A DNA stretch of 58,373 nucleotides from Roseburia sp. (GCA_026168605.1 JAPFDX010000032.1:1-58373); one strand, 5' to 3'. Shown: positions 22,559 to 31,442, numbered from the stretch's first letter. Made by a program: numbers and translations. Notes: generated from the sequence alone by a model not told the origin.

Positions 22559-23998
22559 TTATACACTGTAAAATTTCTGGTTTTTGCTCTTTGGAGAATC
22601 CGGCTTTGTCATTTTAAGCATCCCTCTCTCCAACAGCGGATTGATATAATTCTGCGACGCGTAGTAAATCGTGGAGATGCCAAGAAAATCTGCGATTTCC
22701 TTTCTGGAACGCGGCTCCCTGCAAAATTCCAGCAGCGCATCCTGCGATCTGTTTATCACCGTTTTCTGCTCCGTCTCCTCCTCGTTATAAAAGGTGACTA
22801 CAAATTCGTTTCTGGAATCGGCAAATACGGCTTCCCGCAATCCTGCCTCCCGCAGTTCCCGCTGGATCGTCGGGATTCCGGAATAACGGTTCTCCGTGAT
22901 ACCCAATGTCTCTAACGCACGCGCCAGCACGGGATTTCTCGTGTCCGGCTGCATTTTCCCCAGTGTGTCCAGTGTCATCCTTCCATACAGACCTCCCGGA
23001 TTGCGAATCTCAATCCGGTTCTTGTACATGATGATCTCAATAGGCATCGCCTCCGTGTGCATACTGTAATCACGGTGGATAAGCGCATTTAACACAGCTT
23101 CGCGCAGCGCCACCACCGGATATTCCGTTTTGTCATTTCTCTCTCCTGTTGCGGAATCAATAATGGTCTGCACTCTCATATTTTTCATCAAAAATTTCAT
23201 GCTCTGCCCCAGCATCTCATCAATCGTTCCCTCGATACGCACATTGTCAAGGAATCTCGCTCCCTGCTCCGAAATCTCTCCCTTTTCGTAGCCCGGAACC
23301 ACCATTGCGTTGATCGTGTACTGCGGATAAAACATCTGTGGATAAATCGAAAACAGCAGCGTGCATACCAGCGTCGGCTTTCCGTCTATACACATATTTA
23401 AAAACCGTTCGATTTCTTCCCTTGACAGCTTCGAAAGTCTCGGATTTTTTTCTGTGATCCTTCCCACATAGTCGTCAAGCTTTTCTGTATCAATAGTTGA
23501 CATATCTGCCCGCTCATTGATCCGAATGTCATCCTGATATTTTTTGCGAAATGCCTCGTAGCTGTAAATTTCATAGTCGCTCATCGGCTCATCGGAATCC
23601 CCCGCACGGACGTAAGAGCCCTTGGTTCGCCCGACGCCCCCGTAATAGCATGGGCGCTCCGTAATATCGATGCCCGGAATCTCTGCGCTGACTACGCTTT
23701 TATCGTCAATCAGCACAGAAGTAAAAACAGGTCTTACCATAGGAACCATCTGCTTGCACTGCTCATTGACCTTTTTTTGCAAGTCCTGCATATCATAAAC
23801 TCCGGCAATTTTATAGTCCTCTTTCTCGTCTATGCCAAAAAGAATAATTCCACCCATATCCTGATTGGAAAAAGACGACAAGGTATCATATAGGCGTTTC
23901 GGACACCCTTCTCTGGCGGTTTTTAATTCCAGCGTCTGCATTTCACATTTCATTTTCTGTACTTTTCTCACAAACTCCCGCAATTCCAGTTCCGTCAT
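22559..23998 (-). CDS. AlbA_2/Schlafen-type ATP-binding regulator, 479 aa
   Basis: Members of this group are annotated as RecG-like or putative transcriptional regulators but lack a helicase. Residues 15-130 are the AlbA_2 (Schlafen) domain: LELKTAREGCPKRLYDTLSSF, then GGIILFGIDE. Residues 250-400 are the ATPase-like HATPase_c_4 part (PVVALREAVLNALIHRDYS, RIEIRNPGGLYG, NPVLARALETLG). The C-terminal 60 residues form a winged helix (SRKEIADFLGISTIYYASQNY). Strong AAAGGAGG. Its promoter region holds perfect inverted repeats and AT-rich tandem repeats, so autoregulation is plausible. Related genes occur as genomic-island and phage-defence cargo. Confidence 0.87.
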   Translation of the reverse strand: MTELELREFVRKVQKMKCEMQTLELKTAREGCPKRLYDTLSSFSNQDMGGIILFGIDEKEDYKIAGVYDMQDLQKKVNEQCKQMVPMVRPVFTSVLIDDKSVVSAEIPGIDITERPCYYGGVGRTKGSYVRAGDSDEPMSDYEIYSYEAFRKKYQDDIRINERADMSTIDTEKLDDYVGRITEKNPRLSKLSREEIERFLNMCIDGKPTLVCTLLFSIYPQMFYPQYTINAMVVPGYEKGEISEQGARFLDNVRIEGTIDEMLGQSMKFLMKNMRVQTIIDSATGERNDKTEYPVVALREAVLNALIHRDYSMHTEAMPIEIIMYKNRIEIRNPGGLYGRMTLDTLGKMQPDTRNPVLARALETLGITENRYSGIPTIQRELREAGLREAVFADSRNEFVVTFYNEEETEQKTVINRSQDALLEFCREPRSRKEIADFLGISTIYYASQNYINPLLERGMLKMTKPDSPKSKNQKFYSV

Positions 23999-24011
23999 TT
24001 CTTTTTCCTCC

Positions 24012-24060
24012 TTTTGCTAAAGTTTATGTTATTTCTATATTTTAATACATTTTAGCAAAA
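24012..24060. repeat. Inverted repeat before the AlbA_2 gene
   Basis: TTTTGCTAAA (24012-24021) and TTTAGCAAAA (24051-24060) are perfect reverse complements separated by 29 bases, with a further TTTGCT at 24075. They surround the expected promoter, which looks like an operator pair. Confidence 0.55.
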
Positions 24061-24084
24061 AATCAAAGAGCTACTTTGCTGAAA

Positions 24085-24180
24085 TTTAGGTTGTTTGCTT
24101 ATTTCTTTGTTTATTTGATAATTTGTTTAGGTTGTTTGCTTATTTTTTTGTTCTTTGTTTATTTTGTTTGCTTGTTTGTT
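24085..24180. repeat. AT-rich tandem repeat, period 41
   Basis: The 20-base unit TTTAGGTTGTTTGCTTATTT occurs at 24085-24104 and again, identical, at 24126-24145; a degenerate third copy (TTGTTTGCTTGTTTG) follows. The strand is almost free of C in places. It lies between two divergent genes. Confidence 0.7.
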
Positions 24181-24192
24181 TTTTCAAAAACA

Positions 24193-24222
24193 TTGACAAC
24201 TTTCATTTTCCCTATCTATAAT
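24193..24222 (+). promoter_or_regulatory. Promoter of the EFR1-type gene
   Basis: TTGACA (24193-24198) and TATAAT (24217-24222), spacer 18 bases. Confidence 0.78.
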
Positions 24223-24261
24223 ATCCTTAACTACAAGAATGCATGATAGGAGATAAACCAT

Positions 24262-25083
24262 ATGAAAATAAAACAAATATATGCTGCCTACTGGAGTCCT
24301 ACCGGAAATACCAGAAAAATTGCAAGGATGCTTGCCGGGGAACTGGCGGAAGAATTGGCCTGCCCGATGGAGCTCCTCGATTTTACACTGCCAAAGGCAA
24401 GAGAATCCGCGATGAACTTTTCATCCGGGGATCTCGTTGTCTTTTGTACCCCGACCTATGCCGGAAAAGTGCCGAATAAAATATTACCCTATATTCAGGA
24501 GCAGGTTCTTGGAAACGGGGCGCTTGCGATTCCGGTCGTCACTTTCGGAAACCGCAGTTTTGACAACTCGCTCGCCGAGCTTAGCGCTACGCTGAAAAAG
24601 AATGACTTTCATCCCGTTGCTGCGGGTGCGTTTGCGTGCCGCCACGCCTTCACGGATGAGCTTGCTTTCGGACGCCCCGATACCGACGATGAAACCGAAC
24701 TAAAAGATTTTGCCCGAAAGGCAGCCTGCAAAATCAGGGAGTCGGAGGATGTTCCGCCTGCACCCGAAGTTCCCGGAGACAGCGACGCCCCTTACTATAT
24801 CCCAAAGGGCGTCGACGGACAGCCGGTTCAGTTTTTGAAAGCCAAACCAAAAACAGATTTATCAAAATGCACGAACTGCGGCGCCTGCGCAAGACAGTGT
24901 CCTATGGGCGCGATCAACTTAAAAAATGTTGCAGAGACACCGGGAACCTGTATCAAATGTCAGCGCTGCGTGCGCATCTGCACCAAACACGCCAAATATT
25001 TTGATGACAAGGCATTTTTATCCCATGTTGCGATGTTGGAGGAAAGTTTCAGAGAGCCAAAAGAAAATCAAACGTTCCTGTAA
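24262..25083 (+). CDS. Flavodoxin-ferredoxin fusion (EFR1 family), 273 aa
   Basis: The N-terminal 160 residues are flavodoxin-like, with the FMN phosphate loop WSPTGNTRK (near 11-19) and TPTYAGKVPNK. The C-terminal part carries two [4Fe-4S] motifs, CTNCGACARQCPM and CIKCQRCVRICTK. Such fusions are typical electron-transfer proteins of anaerobes, here annotated EFR1 family; the redox partner is unknown. Ribosome binding site AGGAG, good promoter upstream. The downstream lipoprotein gene, 37 bases away, is probably in the same transcript. Confidence 0.9.
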   Translation: MKIKQIYAAYWSPTGNTRKIARMLAGELAEELACPMELLDFTLPKARESAMNFSSGDLVVFCTPTYAGKVPNKILPYIQEQVLGNGALAIPVVTFGNRSFDNSLAELSATLKKNDFHPVAAGAFACRHAFTDELAFGRPDTDDETELKDFARKAACKIRESEDVPPAPEVPGDSDAPYYIPKGVDGQPVQFLKAKPKTDLSKCTNCGACARQCPMGAINLKNVAETPGTCIKCQRCVRICTKHAKYFDDKAFLSHVAMLEESFREPKENQTFL

Positions 25084-25120
25084 ACTATGTTTTCAGATTT
25101 CTCAAAGGGAGGAACTTTCA

Positions 25121-25636
25121 ATGATCCTAAGAAAACAACTGCTCCTGCTTAGCTTGTCCGTTTTTTGCGGACTGCTACTGTCCGGCTGCTCACAGCAAGA
25201 AGAGGCAAAATCTTATACCTTCCATGATGTCTATATTGGCGCGGAATACCTAATCGAAACCGACCACAGCGATTGTGAGGACATCTATTTGAACGAGGAT
25301 GGTTCCCTGACCCTTGTGCTCACGGAATCCCAGAGGAAAGAATGGACGGATCCCAGCCAGATGGAAGCAATATTGATCCCGCTAAAGCTGATGGGCGTCG
25401 CAGTCCAGTATTCTGACGATTATACGGAACTGACCATTTCAGCCCCTGATGGTGTGGCGGAGGCAGCATCTCCCATGATCCTGAATTTTGCGTGGCAGGC
25501 TGAACTTTATCAGGTTCTCAACGGTGTTGAGAACTGGTCGCTGGAGGTAACCGTGATCAATAGCGACACGGGAAAGACTGTGCAGCAGGCGACTCTTCCG
25601 GAAGAAGAACTGGATTGGAGTTTTGTTGGAAAATGA
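25121..25636 (+). CDS. Lipoprotein of unknown function, 171 aa
   Basis: The N-terminus is a lipoprotein signal (LLLLSLSVFCGLLLSGC) with lipobox LSGC, so the mature protein starts with lipidated Cys near residue 23. The rest is acidic and beta-rich without a motif I recognise. Start ATG 25121 follows GGGAGG; the longer upstream frame runs through the previous gene and is not used. It ends before a strong terminator. Confidence 0.8.
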   Translation: MILRKQLLLLSLSVFCGLLLSGCSQQEEAKSYTFHDVYIGAEYLIETDHSDCEDIYLNEDGSLTLVLTESQRKEWTDPSQMEAILIPLKLMGVAVQYSDDYTELTISAPDGVAEAASPMILNFAWQAELYQVLNGVENWSLEVTVINSDTGKTVQQATLPEEELDWSFVGK

Positions 25637-25712
25637 AAGAACTGTATACCTTGACAAGAAAAGAGAAAAACAAGAGGTCCGGTTACCGCAGGATAAAATT
25701 TGACAGACACGG

Positions 25713-25754
25713 AAAAGGAGATCCGCACGAAACGCTTCGTGTGGATCTCCTTTT
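25713..25754. terminator. Bidirectional terminator
   Basis: AAAAGGAGATCC.CACGAA pairs with TTCGTG.GGATCTCCTTTT around a four-base loop. It serves both the lipoprotein gene and the convergent rpsF-ssb-rpsR operon. Confidence 0.9.
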
Positions 25755-25764
25755 CATATTCCGC

Positions 25765-26028
25765 TTATTCGCAAACGTATGGCATCAGCGCTACGTGGCG
25801 TGCTCTCTTGATTGCTACGGTAAGGGCTCTCTGGTGCTTTGCACAGTTTCCTGTGATGCGGCGAGGAAGAATCTTTCCTCTCTCAGAGATGTATCTCTTT
25901 AACTTGTTTGTATCTTTGTAGTCGATCACATTATCTTTGCCACAGAATACACAAACTTTTTTTCTTCTATGCATTGGGCGTCTCTTCATCGGAGCGCCTT
26001 CTTTGTCTGCTGCTTTATTGAAAGCCAT
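25765..26028 (-). CDS. rpsR: 30S ribosomal protein S18, 87 aa
   Basis: bS18 of the small ribosomal subunit, partner of S6 on the platform. It shows the conserved blocks [20 protein letters not shown] and [22 protein letters not shown], with KKVCVFCGK (CxxC) and a third Cys as zinc ligands, the C+ paralogue type. Last gene of the standard rpsF-ssb-rpsR operon. Confidence 0.97.
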   Translation of the reverse strand: MAFNKAADKEGAPMKRRPMHRRKKVCVFCGKDNVIDYKDTNKLKRYISERGKILPRRITGNCAKHQRALTVAIKRARHVALMPYVCE

Positions 26029-26073
26029 GCTAATTACCTCCTGTTCATATCAGGAAACCACACGTGATTCCCG

Positions 26074-26514
26074 TTAGTTAAATGGTAACTCTTCATCAAT
26101 CCCATCCGGAATATTCATGAAGCCATCGCCTGCTGCACTGCTCGGTGATGGTCTGTCCGCAGGTGTATAGCCGGAATTGTCTCCGCCGGCGTTCTTGCTC
26201 TCCGCAAACTCCTGCTCCTCCACAACAACATCGGTCGTATATACGCGCTGTCCGTCCTTGTTCGTGTAGCTTCCGGTCTGAATACGTCCGGTCACTGCCA
26301 CCTTGGTGCCCTTGCGGAAATACTTCTCCGCAAACTCACCGGCACGTCCAAACGCAACGCACTGAATGAAATCAGCGGTCTGCTGGTCATTATCTCTCTT
26401 AAATCTTCTGTCAACTGCCAGTGTATATCTCGCGATCGCTGTTGCCTGATCTCCCTGAGAGTAACGCACTTCAGGGTCTCTGGTCAATCGTCCCATAAGA
26501 ATAACTTTATTCAT
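26074..26514 (-). CDS. ssb: Single-stranded DNA-binding protein, 146 aa
   Basis: Coats single-stranded DNA in replication and repair. The OB fold covers residues 1-105 (MNKVILMGRLTRDPEVRY, then ADFIQCVAFGRAGEFAEKYF and VAVTGRIQTGSY). A flexible linker rich in G, S and P follows, and the acidic tip DEELPFN binds partner proteins. Middle gene of the S6-SSB-S18 operon. Confidence 0.97.
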   Translation of the reverse strand: MNKVILMGRLTRDPEVRYSQGDQATAIARYTLAVDRRFKRDNDQQTADFIQCVAFGRAGEFAEKYFRKGTKVAVTGRIQTGSYTNKDGQRVYTTDVVVEEQEFAESKNAGGDNSGYTPADRPSPSSAAGDGFMNIPDGIDEELPFN

Positions 26515-26532
26515 ATGATTTGAACCTCTCTA

Positions 26533-26823
26533 TTATGCCTCGTCTTTTCTAACGCATAAGAAACGAAGAACGTTATCCATAATACGGACATCCTGCTCTA
26601 CTGCTGCAGGAACGCTTGACTCTGCATCAAACTGGATAAAGTAGTAGTAGCCTTCGTTCATCTTCTGAACTTCGTAAGCTAATCTCTTCTTGCCCCAGTC
26701 TTCCACTTCTGTCACAGTACCGCCGGCACGAGTGATATACTCTTTTGCCTTCTCTACGATAGCTGTTCTCGCATCGTCTTCGATCTTTGCACTGACTACG
26801 AGTGCTAACTCATACTTATTCAT
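26533..26823 (-). CDS. rpsF: 30S ribosomal protein S6, 96 aa
   Basis: bS6, binds S18 on the 30S platform. Conserved: MNKYELALVVSAKIEDD at the start, then DWGKKRLAYEVQKMNEGYYYF and DVRIMDNVLRFLCVRKDE. AAAGGAGG precedes the ATG. I looked for the S6:S18 autoregulatory RNA motif in the leader and did not find a convincing one. Confidence 0.97.
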   Translation of the reverse strand: MNKYELALVVSAKIEDDARTAIVEKAKEYITRAGGTVTEVEDWGKKRLAYEVQKMNEGYYYFIQFDAESSVPAAVEQDVRIMDNVLRFLCVRKDEA

Positions 26824-26899
26824 GCGAATTTTCCTCCTTTTGGTCTCTGGTCCACGATTTCATTTCGTGAACAAGGAATTTATTATATCACGAGCATCT

Positions 26900-26928
26900 A
26901 CTATATCATGCTTTTCCCATAAATTCAA
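26900..26928 (-). promoter_or_regulatory. Probable promoter of rpsF-ssb-rpsR
   Basis: TTGAAT (26928-26923) and TATAGT (26905-26900), spacer 17 bases. A second TATAAT lies at 26887-26882, without a clear -35. Confidence 0.6.
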
Positions 26929-27110
26929 GCTTTTTTCCTAATTTCTTTTGTATTTTTTTCCACAAGCTTTCTCGCAATCATAATCTGGTGCCCGCAGCCC
27001 ATGCATTTTAGCCGGAAATCCGCGCCAACACGCAAAACCTCCCACTCGCTGCTGCCGCACGGATGCTGCTTTTTCAGGCGAACGATATCGCCTACCTCGT
27101 ATTTATCCAT
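26925..27110 (-). CDS. DUF951 family protein, 61 aa
   Basis: A small basic protein, YEVGDIVRLKKQHPCGSSEWEVLRVGADFRLKCMGCGHQI..., the full length of the DUF951 family that is widespread in Firmicutes beside rpsF or ychF. CxxC (CMGC) plus an upstream HPCG could bind zinc, and the fold looks like a small beta barrel. Function unknown. It lies just upstream of the rpsF operon. Confidence 0.9.
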   Translation of the reverse strand: MDKYEVGDIVRLKKQHPCGSSEWEVLRVGADFRLKCMGCGHQIMIARKLVEKNTKEIRKKA

Positions 27111-27185
27111 CGCTGTCCGCTCCTCTCATTCTTTCACAATCTCAATCTCCAACACCCGCTGATGCTGTCTGTATCTCCTCATAAG

Positions 27186-27911
27186 CTACCCCTCTATCTG
27201 CGAAAAGATCTCGCCAAGTCCTGCCTGGATCAGCAGATCTGCACGCCCGTCCATCGGCGTTGTCGTCTTATTGATAAGCACCAGCCTGTTTCCTCTGTAA
27301 TAGTCGATCAACCCAGCGGCCGGATACACGGCAAGTGACGTTCCGCCGACGATCAGCACGTCCGCATGACTGATATAAAACACCGCATCCTCAAGTGTCT
27401 GCTGATCCAGTCCCTCCTCATAGAGCACGACGTCCGGCTTGATCTCTCCACCGCATTTGTCGCAGCGCGGTACGTTGTCCACAGAATTTAACACATACTC
27501 CGCGTCAAAGCCTTTATGGCACTTCCGGCAGTAATTGCGGTGTACGCTCCCATGCAGCTCCAACACCCTACGGCTCCCCGCCTTCTGGTGCAGTCCATCG
27601 ATATTCTGCGTGATGACTGCCTTCACTTTTCCGGCAGCCTCAAGCGCCGCCAGCTTTTTGTGCGTAATATTCGGTCTGGCATCCAGGCACAACATCTTTT
27701 CCCTATAAAAACGGTAAAACTCCTCTGTATGTCTCATATAAAAGCTGTGGCTCAAGATTGTCTCCGGCGGATAGTCATACTTCCGGTGGTACAGTCCGTC
27801 TACGCTGCGGAAATCCGGGATGCCACTCTCGGTGGACACGCCCGCACCGCCAAAAAATACAATGTTATCCGATTCCCGTATCATCTGCAAAAACTGCTCT
27901 GTCGCTGTCAT
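27186..27911 (-). CDS. cobB: NAD-dependent protein deacylase (sirtuin), 241 aa
   Basis: Removes acyl groups from lysines with NAD+. GAGVSTESGIPDFR (residues 22-35) binds NAD, TQNIDGLHQ and LHGS hold the catalytic site (His of LHGS), a zinc module has CRKC and CDKC, and GTSLAVYPA lies near the C-terminus. Length and order fit class U/III bacterial sirtuins such as SrtN. The upstream neighbour is the leucine-rich protein gene, 21 bases away. gene symbol by family resemblance. Confidence 0.95.
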   Translation of the reverse strand: MTATEQFLQMIRESDNIVFFGGAGVSTESGIPDFRSVDGLYHRKYDYPPETILSHSFYMRHTEEFYRFYREKMLCLDARPNITHKKLAALEAAGKVKAVITQNIDGLHQKAGSRRVLELHGSVHRNYCRKCHKGFDAEYVLNSVDNVPRCDKCGGEIKPDVVLYEEGLDQQTLEDAVFYISHADVLIVGGTSLAVYPAAGLIDYYRGNRLVLINKTTTPMDGRADLLIQAGLGEIFSQIEG

Positions 27912-27932
27912 CGTCTTCCTCTCTTTCTTCGC

Positions 27933-28640
27933 CTATATCGTGAAAATATCCACTCCCTCACAGATACTACGGTAATACGCAATCTGCTCCTCCGTGATCG
28001 CTTCCTCCTCCACACTGACAACTTCCAGAGACGGAAACTTCTCAAGATCCTCAAGCTCCCTAAGACCGCAATGGCTGAGATCAAGATGCGTCAAATGCTG
28101 CAATTCCTGCAGGGGCGCGATTGTCCTTACCGGGCAACGCACCAGTGCGATCTCCTTTAACTGACTGCATGACACCAGGCACTCCACGTCCGTCAACGGA
28201 TTTCCCTCCAGATTGATACCCGTCAGATTCGGCAACAGCTTCAAAAAAGAAAAATCACTCTTGGCGCAATGCTCATATCCCTCGTCACATTCGTAAGCGA
28301 AAAAATCCAGATTCCTGCACTCCGCAATCTCCTCCAGATTCGGAATATCCGTATTCCAAAATGTAACCCACCGAAGTCTCGGCGCACGACACAGCCCGGT
28401 GATGTGGGAAAGTCCCGTCACATCATGAAAATCGATTTCTTCCAGATTCGGTAAATATCTCAAAAAATCAAGATTTTTGATCTCCATAAGACCAAGCGCC
28501 AGCTCTGTGATCTGTGCAGCCTCCTCACTCGAAAACGTCTTTTTAAAAAATTTTCCGAATCCCTTGGATCTCTTTTTTACCACTTCTAAAATCTTGTCGT
28601 ATACCTCTTCATTTCCAATCTCTTCCCTCGTAATATCCAT
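27933..28640 (-). CDS. Leucine-rich repeat protein, 235 aa
   Basis: Irregular repeats of 20-24 residues with the pattern L..L..L.L: FLRYLPNLEEIDFHDVTGL, then LRWVTFWNTDIPNLEEI, LPNLTGINLEGNPLTDV, LQHLTHLDLSHCGLREL and FPSLEVVSVEEEAI. The N-terminal 50 residues are a charged helical cap. No signal peptide, so it is cytosolic and probably a protein-binding solenoid. Function unknown; a second, AT-rich and frameshifted leucine-rich gene is at the right end of the window and is not closely similar. Ribosome binding site GGAGG. Confidence 0.82.
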   Translation of the reverse strand: MDITREEIGNEEVYDKILEVVKKRSKGFGKFFKKTFSSEEAAQITELALGLMEIKNLDFLRYLPNLEEIDFHDVTGLSHITGLCRAPRLRWVTFWNTDIPNLEEIAECRNLDFFAYECDEGYEHCAKSDFSFLKLLPNLTGINLEGNPLTDVECLVSCSQLKEIALVRCPVRTIAPLQELQHLTHLDLSHCGLRELEDLEKFPSLEVVSVEEEAITEEQIAYYRSICEGVDIFTI

Positions 28641-28742
28641 TGCACGTCCTCCGCCATACGCGAAATTTTTCCAAATTTCCTATTCTACATTCTACAACAA
28701 ATCCCTGCACTTTGAAACGCATAATTGAAACTTTTACAAAAA

Positions 28743-28780
28743 GCGCCCTGCCACAAGCAATACGGCTTATGGCAGGGCGC
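28743..28780 (-). terminator. Terminator after the surface protein gene
   Basis: A perfect 11-pair stem (GCGCCCTGCCA / TGGCAGGGCGC) followed on the minus strand by TTTTTG. Confidence 0.88.
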
Positions 28781-28795
28781 ATCGTGTCTGTGATT

Positions 28796-31204
28796 TTAAG
28801 ATTTTACAGTAAATGTTTTTGTTGCGGTTCCCTTATTTAACTGTACCTTGATCTGGTACTCTCCATCCGGAAGGATCGTTCCAAGATTTTTGGTAAACCG
28901 GATCACCACTCCACTGGCAGTTGTATCAACCCCAAGATCCTTTGAGCCCGTATAGACGGTGCTGCTTCCCACCTGCGTGATCTCAATATCATCCGCCGAA
29001 ACATACATCTGATCATCCTGCACATTATAATCGAATGTGAGGGACAGTACCGTACATTCATTCACCGGTCCCTGCCCCTTAGAAACAGTGAGGTTCGTAA
29101 TCTGCACCTCGTCCTGCGGCGGCTGCGGAATCTCCGGAGATTTTTCCGGAATCTTTACGGCATCCACAAACCGGATCCTATTCCCAAGTAAATCCTCGTA
29201 GACAAAGAACAATGATCTGCTCGCTGCCGTTACGCCATTCAGCGGAATCCGGTTCGTTCCCTCCGCAAAGCTTACCTCTGTTCCCTGGGAAAGCACCTGA
29301 TCCACAGTCACACCCGAATCGTTCGTTTCCTGATCAAGGCAGAGGTACCACATGGTTCCCTTCTCATCCGACTGGAACTCAAATACCGCCTCCGTGTCAG
29401 AATTTCTCGTCACCGTCGCCATACGGATATCCGGCCAGGAAAGATCCACGAAAAACTTATATTTGCTGACACTCTTATCACTGTAAGTGATGATCACCGT
29501 GTAATTATTCATATCCTGGAAGAAATATCCCTCCTGCATATGGAGACGGTACTGCGTATCGCTCAGTTTTTCCATCTTTCCGAGATGGAGGCTGGAAGCT
29601 GCCGGGCAGGAGATACTAAAGTTTGCAAGTGTCAGTTCCTCCGTCGGCTTCCCGCTGAGCGTAATGTCAAAATAGCGGTCTGTCGCCTTTGCGCCTGTGA
29701 TCTGGATCACATTCTGCGGCGGCTCCTGCGCCGGAGCGGCTGCGATAGCGACAGGTTCCTGCACCAGCGTCTCTTTTCCATTGTGATCCACGGCGAGATA
29801 CCATATCTCATAGGCAACATCCGTCTTTAAATTGGAAATACGGATATTGTTTGCCTGATAGTTAAGGCTTGTCTTAATTCCCTCCGACTTCACCTGCTCT
29901 GCCGTAGGCACGCTCCCGGCTGCTCTTGATGCCGCATTTTCCCGCAGCAGATAGTAAAAATCTCCGGCGGTATCAGAAACAAAGAACAAGTCTGCATTTC
30001 CCTCATTGATTCTGCTCGCCTCAAACTTCGTGAGCAGCGGCGCGTCATTTCGCACCTCAAATACCTTGCTGACCGTTGTTCCATCCGGCAGCGTCATATA
30101 GATTTCATACTCGTTATCCTTGTACACTGCGGTTGAAATTTCATAGACCTTATTGTCGTTTGTTTTCACATTTAAAATCGTCATATCCGAACCGCCGCTG
30201 TTGCAGAGGATCGAAATCTGCTCCTTTGCCACCGGAACGGACGTCGGGGCGCTTAAGGTCACGGTAACCTTTGCATAACTGCTCTGCACGCGCTCGATCA
30301 CGATCTTCTCCGAGGAGGAATCCGAACCGCTTCCGCCGCCCTGCGGCGGGTTTACATCTCCGTCGATCACAGTGCCGTTGTTCTGTCCGTTATTCTGCCC
30401 GCCTGTACCGGAAACATTTTCATTTTTATTTGCCGGCTTTGCAGGGTTCTTCTGGCTCTTGTTCTTATTTCCGCCCTGTCCGGTTTTTCCCGTACCAGCG
30501 TCCGTTGTCACCTTGAAATCCGCGATCTTGTCCTCACCCGTTAAGTTTGTCAATTTTGCAGCGGATACGAGACTTGCAACATCTCCCTCAACCTGGATTC
30601 TGGAGTCCTTCGCCTCCTCGGCGACATTGATCTTTTCAACACTTCCCCTGATGGCAAGCTCTGATTCTGCGTTCACATAAAGCTCTGTGATCTCACCCTC
30701 TGTCTCCAGAATGGTCTGCTCGTTGAGGGACGCCGTATTTACTGAGGATAACGCATCCACAACGACGCGCACGGCATCCTCTTTTCTCGCCACCACCATA
30801 TTTTCTACGGTTACATTTTCGAGGTGAATAGAATTTTTACCGCCTCCGTAAATCTGAAGGCTGGTCAATGACACATTCTTTAAAGTGACGTCCCCGTCTC
30901 CCACGGCGGCGTCAATCGTCAAGGTTTCTGCCGATGCGTTCTCCACCACAACATCCGGCGATGTCACAGTGAGCTTCTCATATTCTGCATCGTCACTGTA
31001 AGTGCCGGGTGCATCGAGAACCTTCGTCCCCGTCTCCTCCGTCTCCTCCACAGTCTCGGTCACGTCGTTCTCTGTGACAGCCGCGACCTTGTCCTCATTG
31101 CCGTCTGCCGGTTCCGGTTCTCCCTTTGGGAAGAGGATAATTCCCAACACCACCACGCAGAGCACAACCGGCACAAGCACGTAAAGTAATTTTTTCTTGT
31201 CCAT
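28796..31204 (-). CDS. Membrane-anchored surface protein with Ig-like repeats, 802 aa
   Basis: Residues 6-25 are one hydrophobic segment after MDKKK, a signal anchor or uncleaved signal. Residues 28-62 are an acidic stretch rich in E, T and V. Residues 65-225 are short beta-strand repeats (YEKLTVTSPDVVVENASAET, DVTLKNVSLTSLQIYGGG and so on) like a parallel beta-helix. Residues 235-300 are a G/N/K/P/Q-rich linker. The last 500 residues form several beta-sandwich modules, with one pattern (PQNVIQITGAKATDRYFDI, PQDEVQITNLTVSKGQG) recurring. No LPXTG or SLH motif is seen. Probably extracellular, for adhesion or wall contact; the function is not known. Lone transcript, next to initiator tRNA. Confidence 0.78.
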   Translation of the reverse strand: MDKKKLLYVLVPVVLCVVVLGIILFPKGEPEPADGNEDKVAAVTENDVTETVEETEETGTKVLDAPGTYSDDAEYEKLTVTSPDVVVENASAETLTIDAAVGDGDVTLKNVSLTSLQIYGGGKNSIHLENVTVENMVVARKEDAVRVVVDALSSVNTASLNEQTILETEGEITELYVNAESELAIRGSVEKINVAEEAKDSRIQVEGDVASLVSAAKLTNLTGEDKIADFKVTTDAGTGKTGQGGNKNKSQKNPAKPANKNENVSGTGGQNNGQNNGTVIDGDVNPPQGGGSGSDSSSEKIVIERVQSSYAKVTVTLSAPTSVPVAKEQISILCNSGGSDMTILNVKTNDNKVYEISTAVYKDNEYEIYMTLPDGTTVSKVFEVRNDAPLLTKFEASRINEGNADLFFVSDTAGDFYYLLRENAASRAAGSVPTAEQVKSEGIKTSLNYQANNIRISNLKTDVAYEIWYLAVDHNGKETLVQEPVAIAAAPAQEPPQNVIQITGAKATDRYFDITLSGKPTEELTLANFSISCPAASSLHLGKMEKLSDTQYRLHMQEGYFFQDMNNYTVIITYSDKSVSKYKFFVDLSWPDIRMATVTRNSDTEAVFEFQSDEKGTMWYLCLDQETNDSGVTVDQVLSQGTEVSFAEGTNRIPLNGVTAASRSLFFVYEDLLGNRIRFVDAVKIPEKSPEIPQPPQDEVQITNLTVSKGQGPVNECTVLSLTFDYNVQDDQMYVSADDIEITQVGSSTVYTGSKDLGVDTTASGVVIRFTKNLGTILPDGEYQIKVQLNKGTATKTFTVKS

Positions 31205-31293
31205 ACATTCTCCTTCTTATGTGTTTTATTTTGTATCTTTTGCATTGAAAAAACTGATGCGTTCTGCACCACAGAAAACATCAGTCCCATGAG

Positions 31294-31367
31294 TTGCGGG
31301 AATAGGATTTGAACCTATGACCTTCGGGTTATGAGCCCGACGAGCTTCCAGACTGCTCCATCCCGCG
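31294..31367 (-). tRNA. Initiator tRNA-Met (CAT)
   Basis: A complete 74-base cloverleaf on the minus strand, anticodon CAT at 31333-31331. It has the initiator hallmarks: C1 opposite A72 (no pair) and three G-C pairs in the anticodon stem (GGG..CCC). CCA is not encoded. Confidence 0.95.
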
Positions 31368-31413
31368 CTATATCAAAGCCGCCTGATCGGCATCAGCTTT
31401 GTTGATATCATGT

Positions 31414-31442
31414 ATTATAGCCCTTTTTTCATCCGTTGTCAA
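31414..31442 (-). promoter_or_regulatory. Promoter of initiator tRNA
   Basis: Perfect TTGACA (31442-31437) and TATAAT (31419-31414) with 17 bases between, about 40 bases before the tRNA. Confidence 0.88.

Noticed and set aside
26824-26925. S6:S18-binding RNA motif in the rpsF leader
   Set aside because: A CACGA/TCGTG hairpin is present but the conserved CCG bulge could not be recognised; a covariance search would decide.
27111-27185. An 18-codon frame between the sirtuin and DUF951 genes
   Set aside because: Too short and highly charged with no membrane segment or promoter; no support for a gene.
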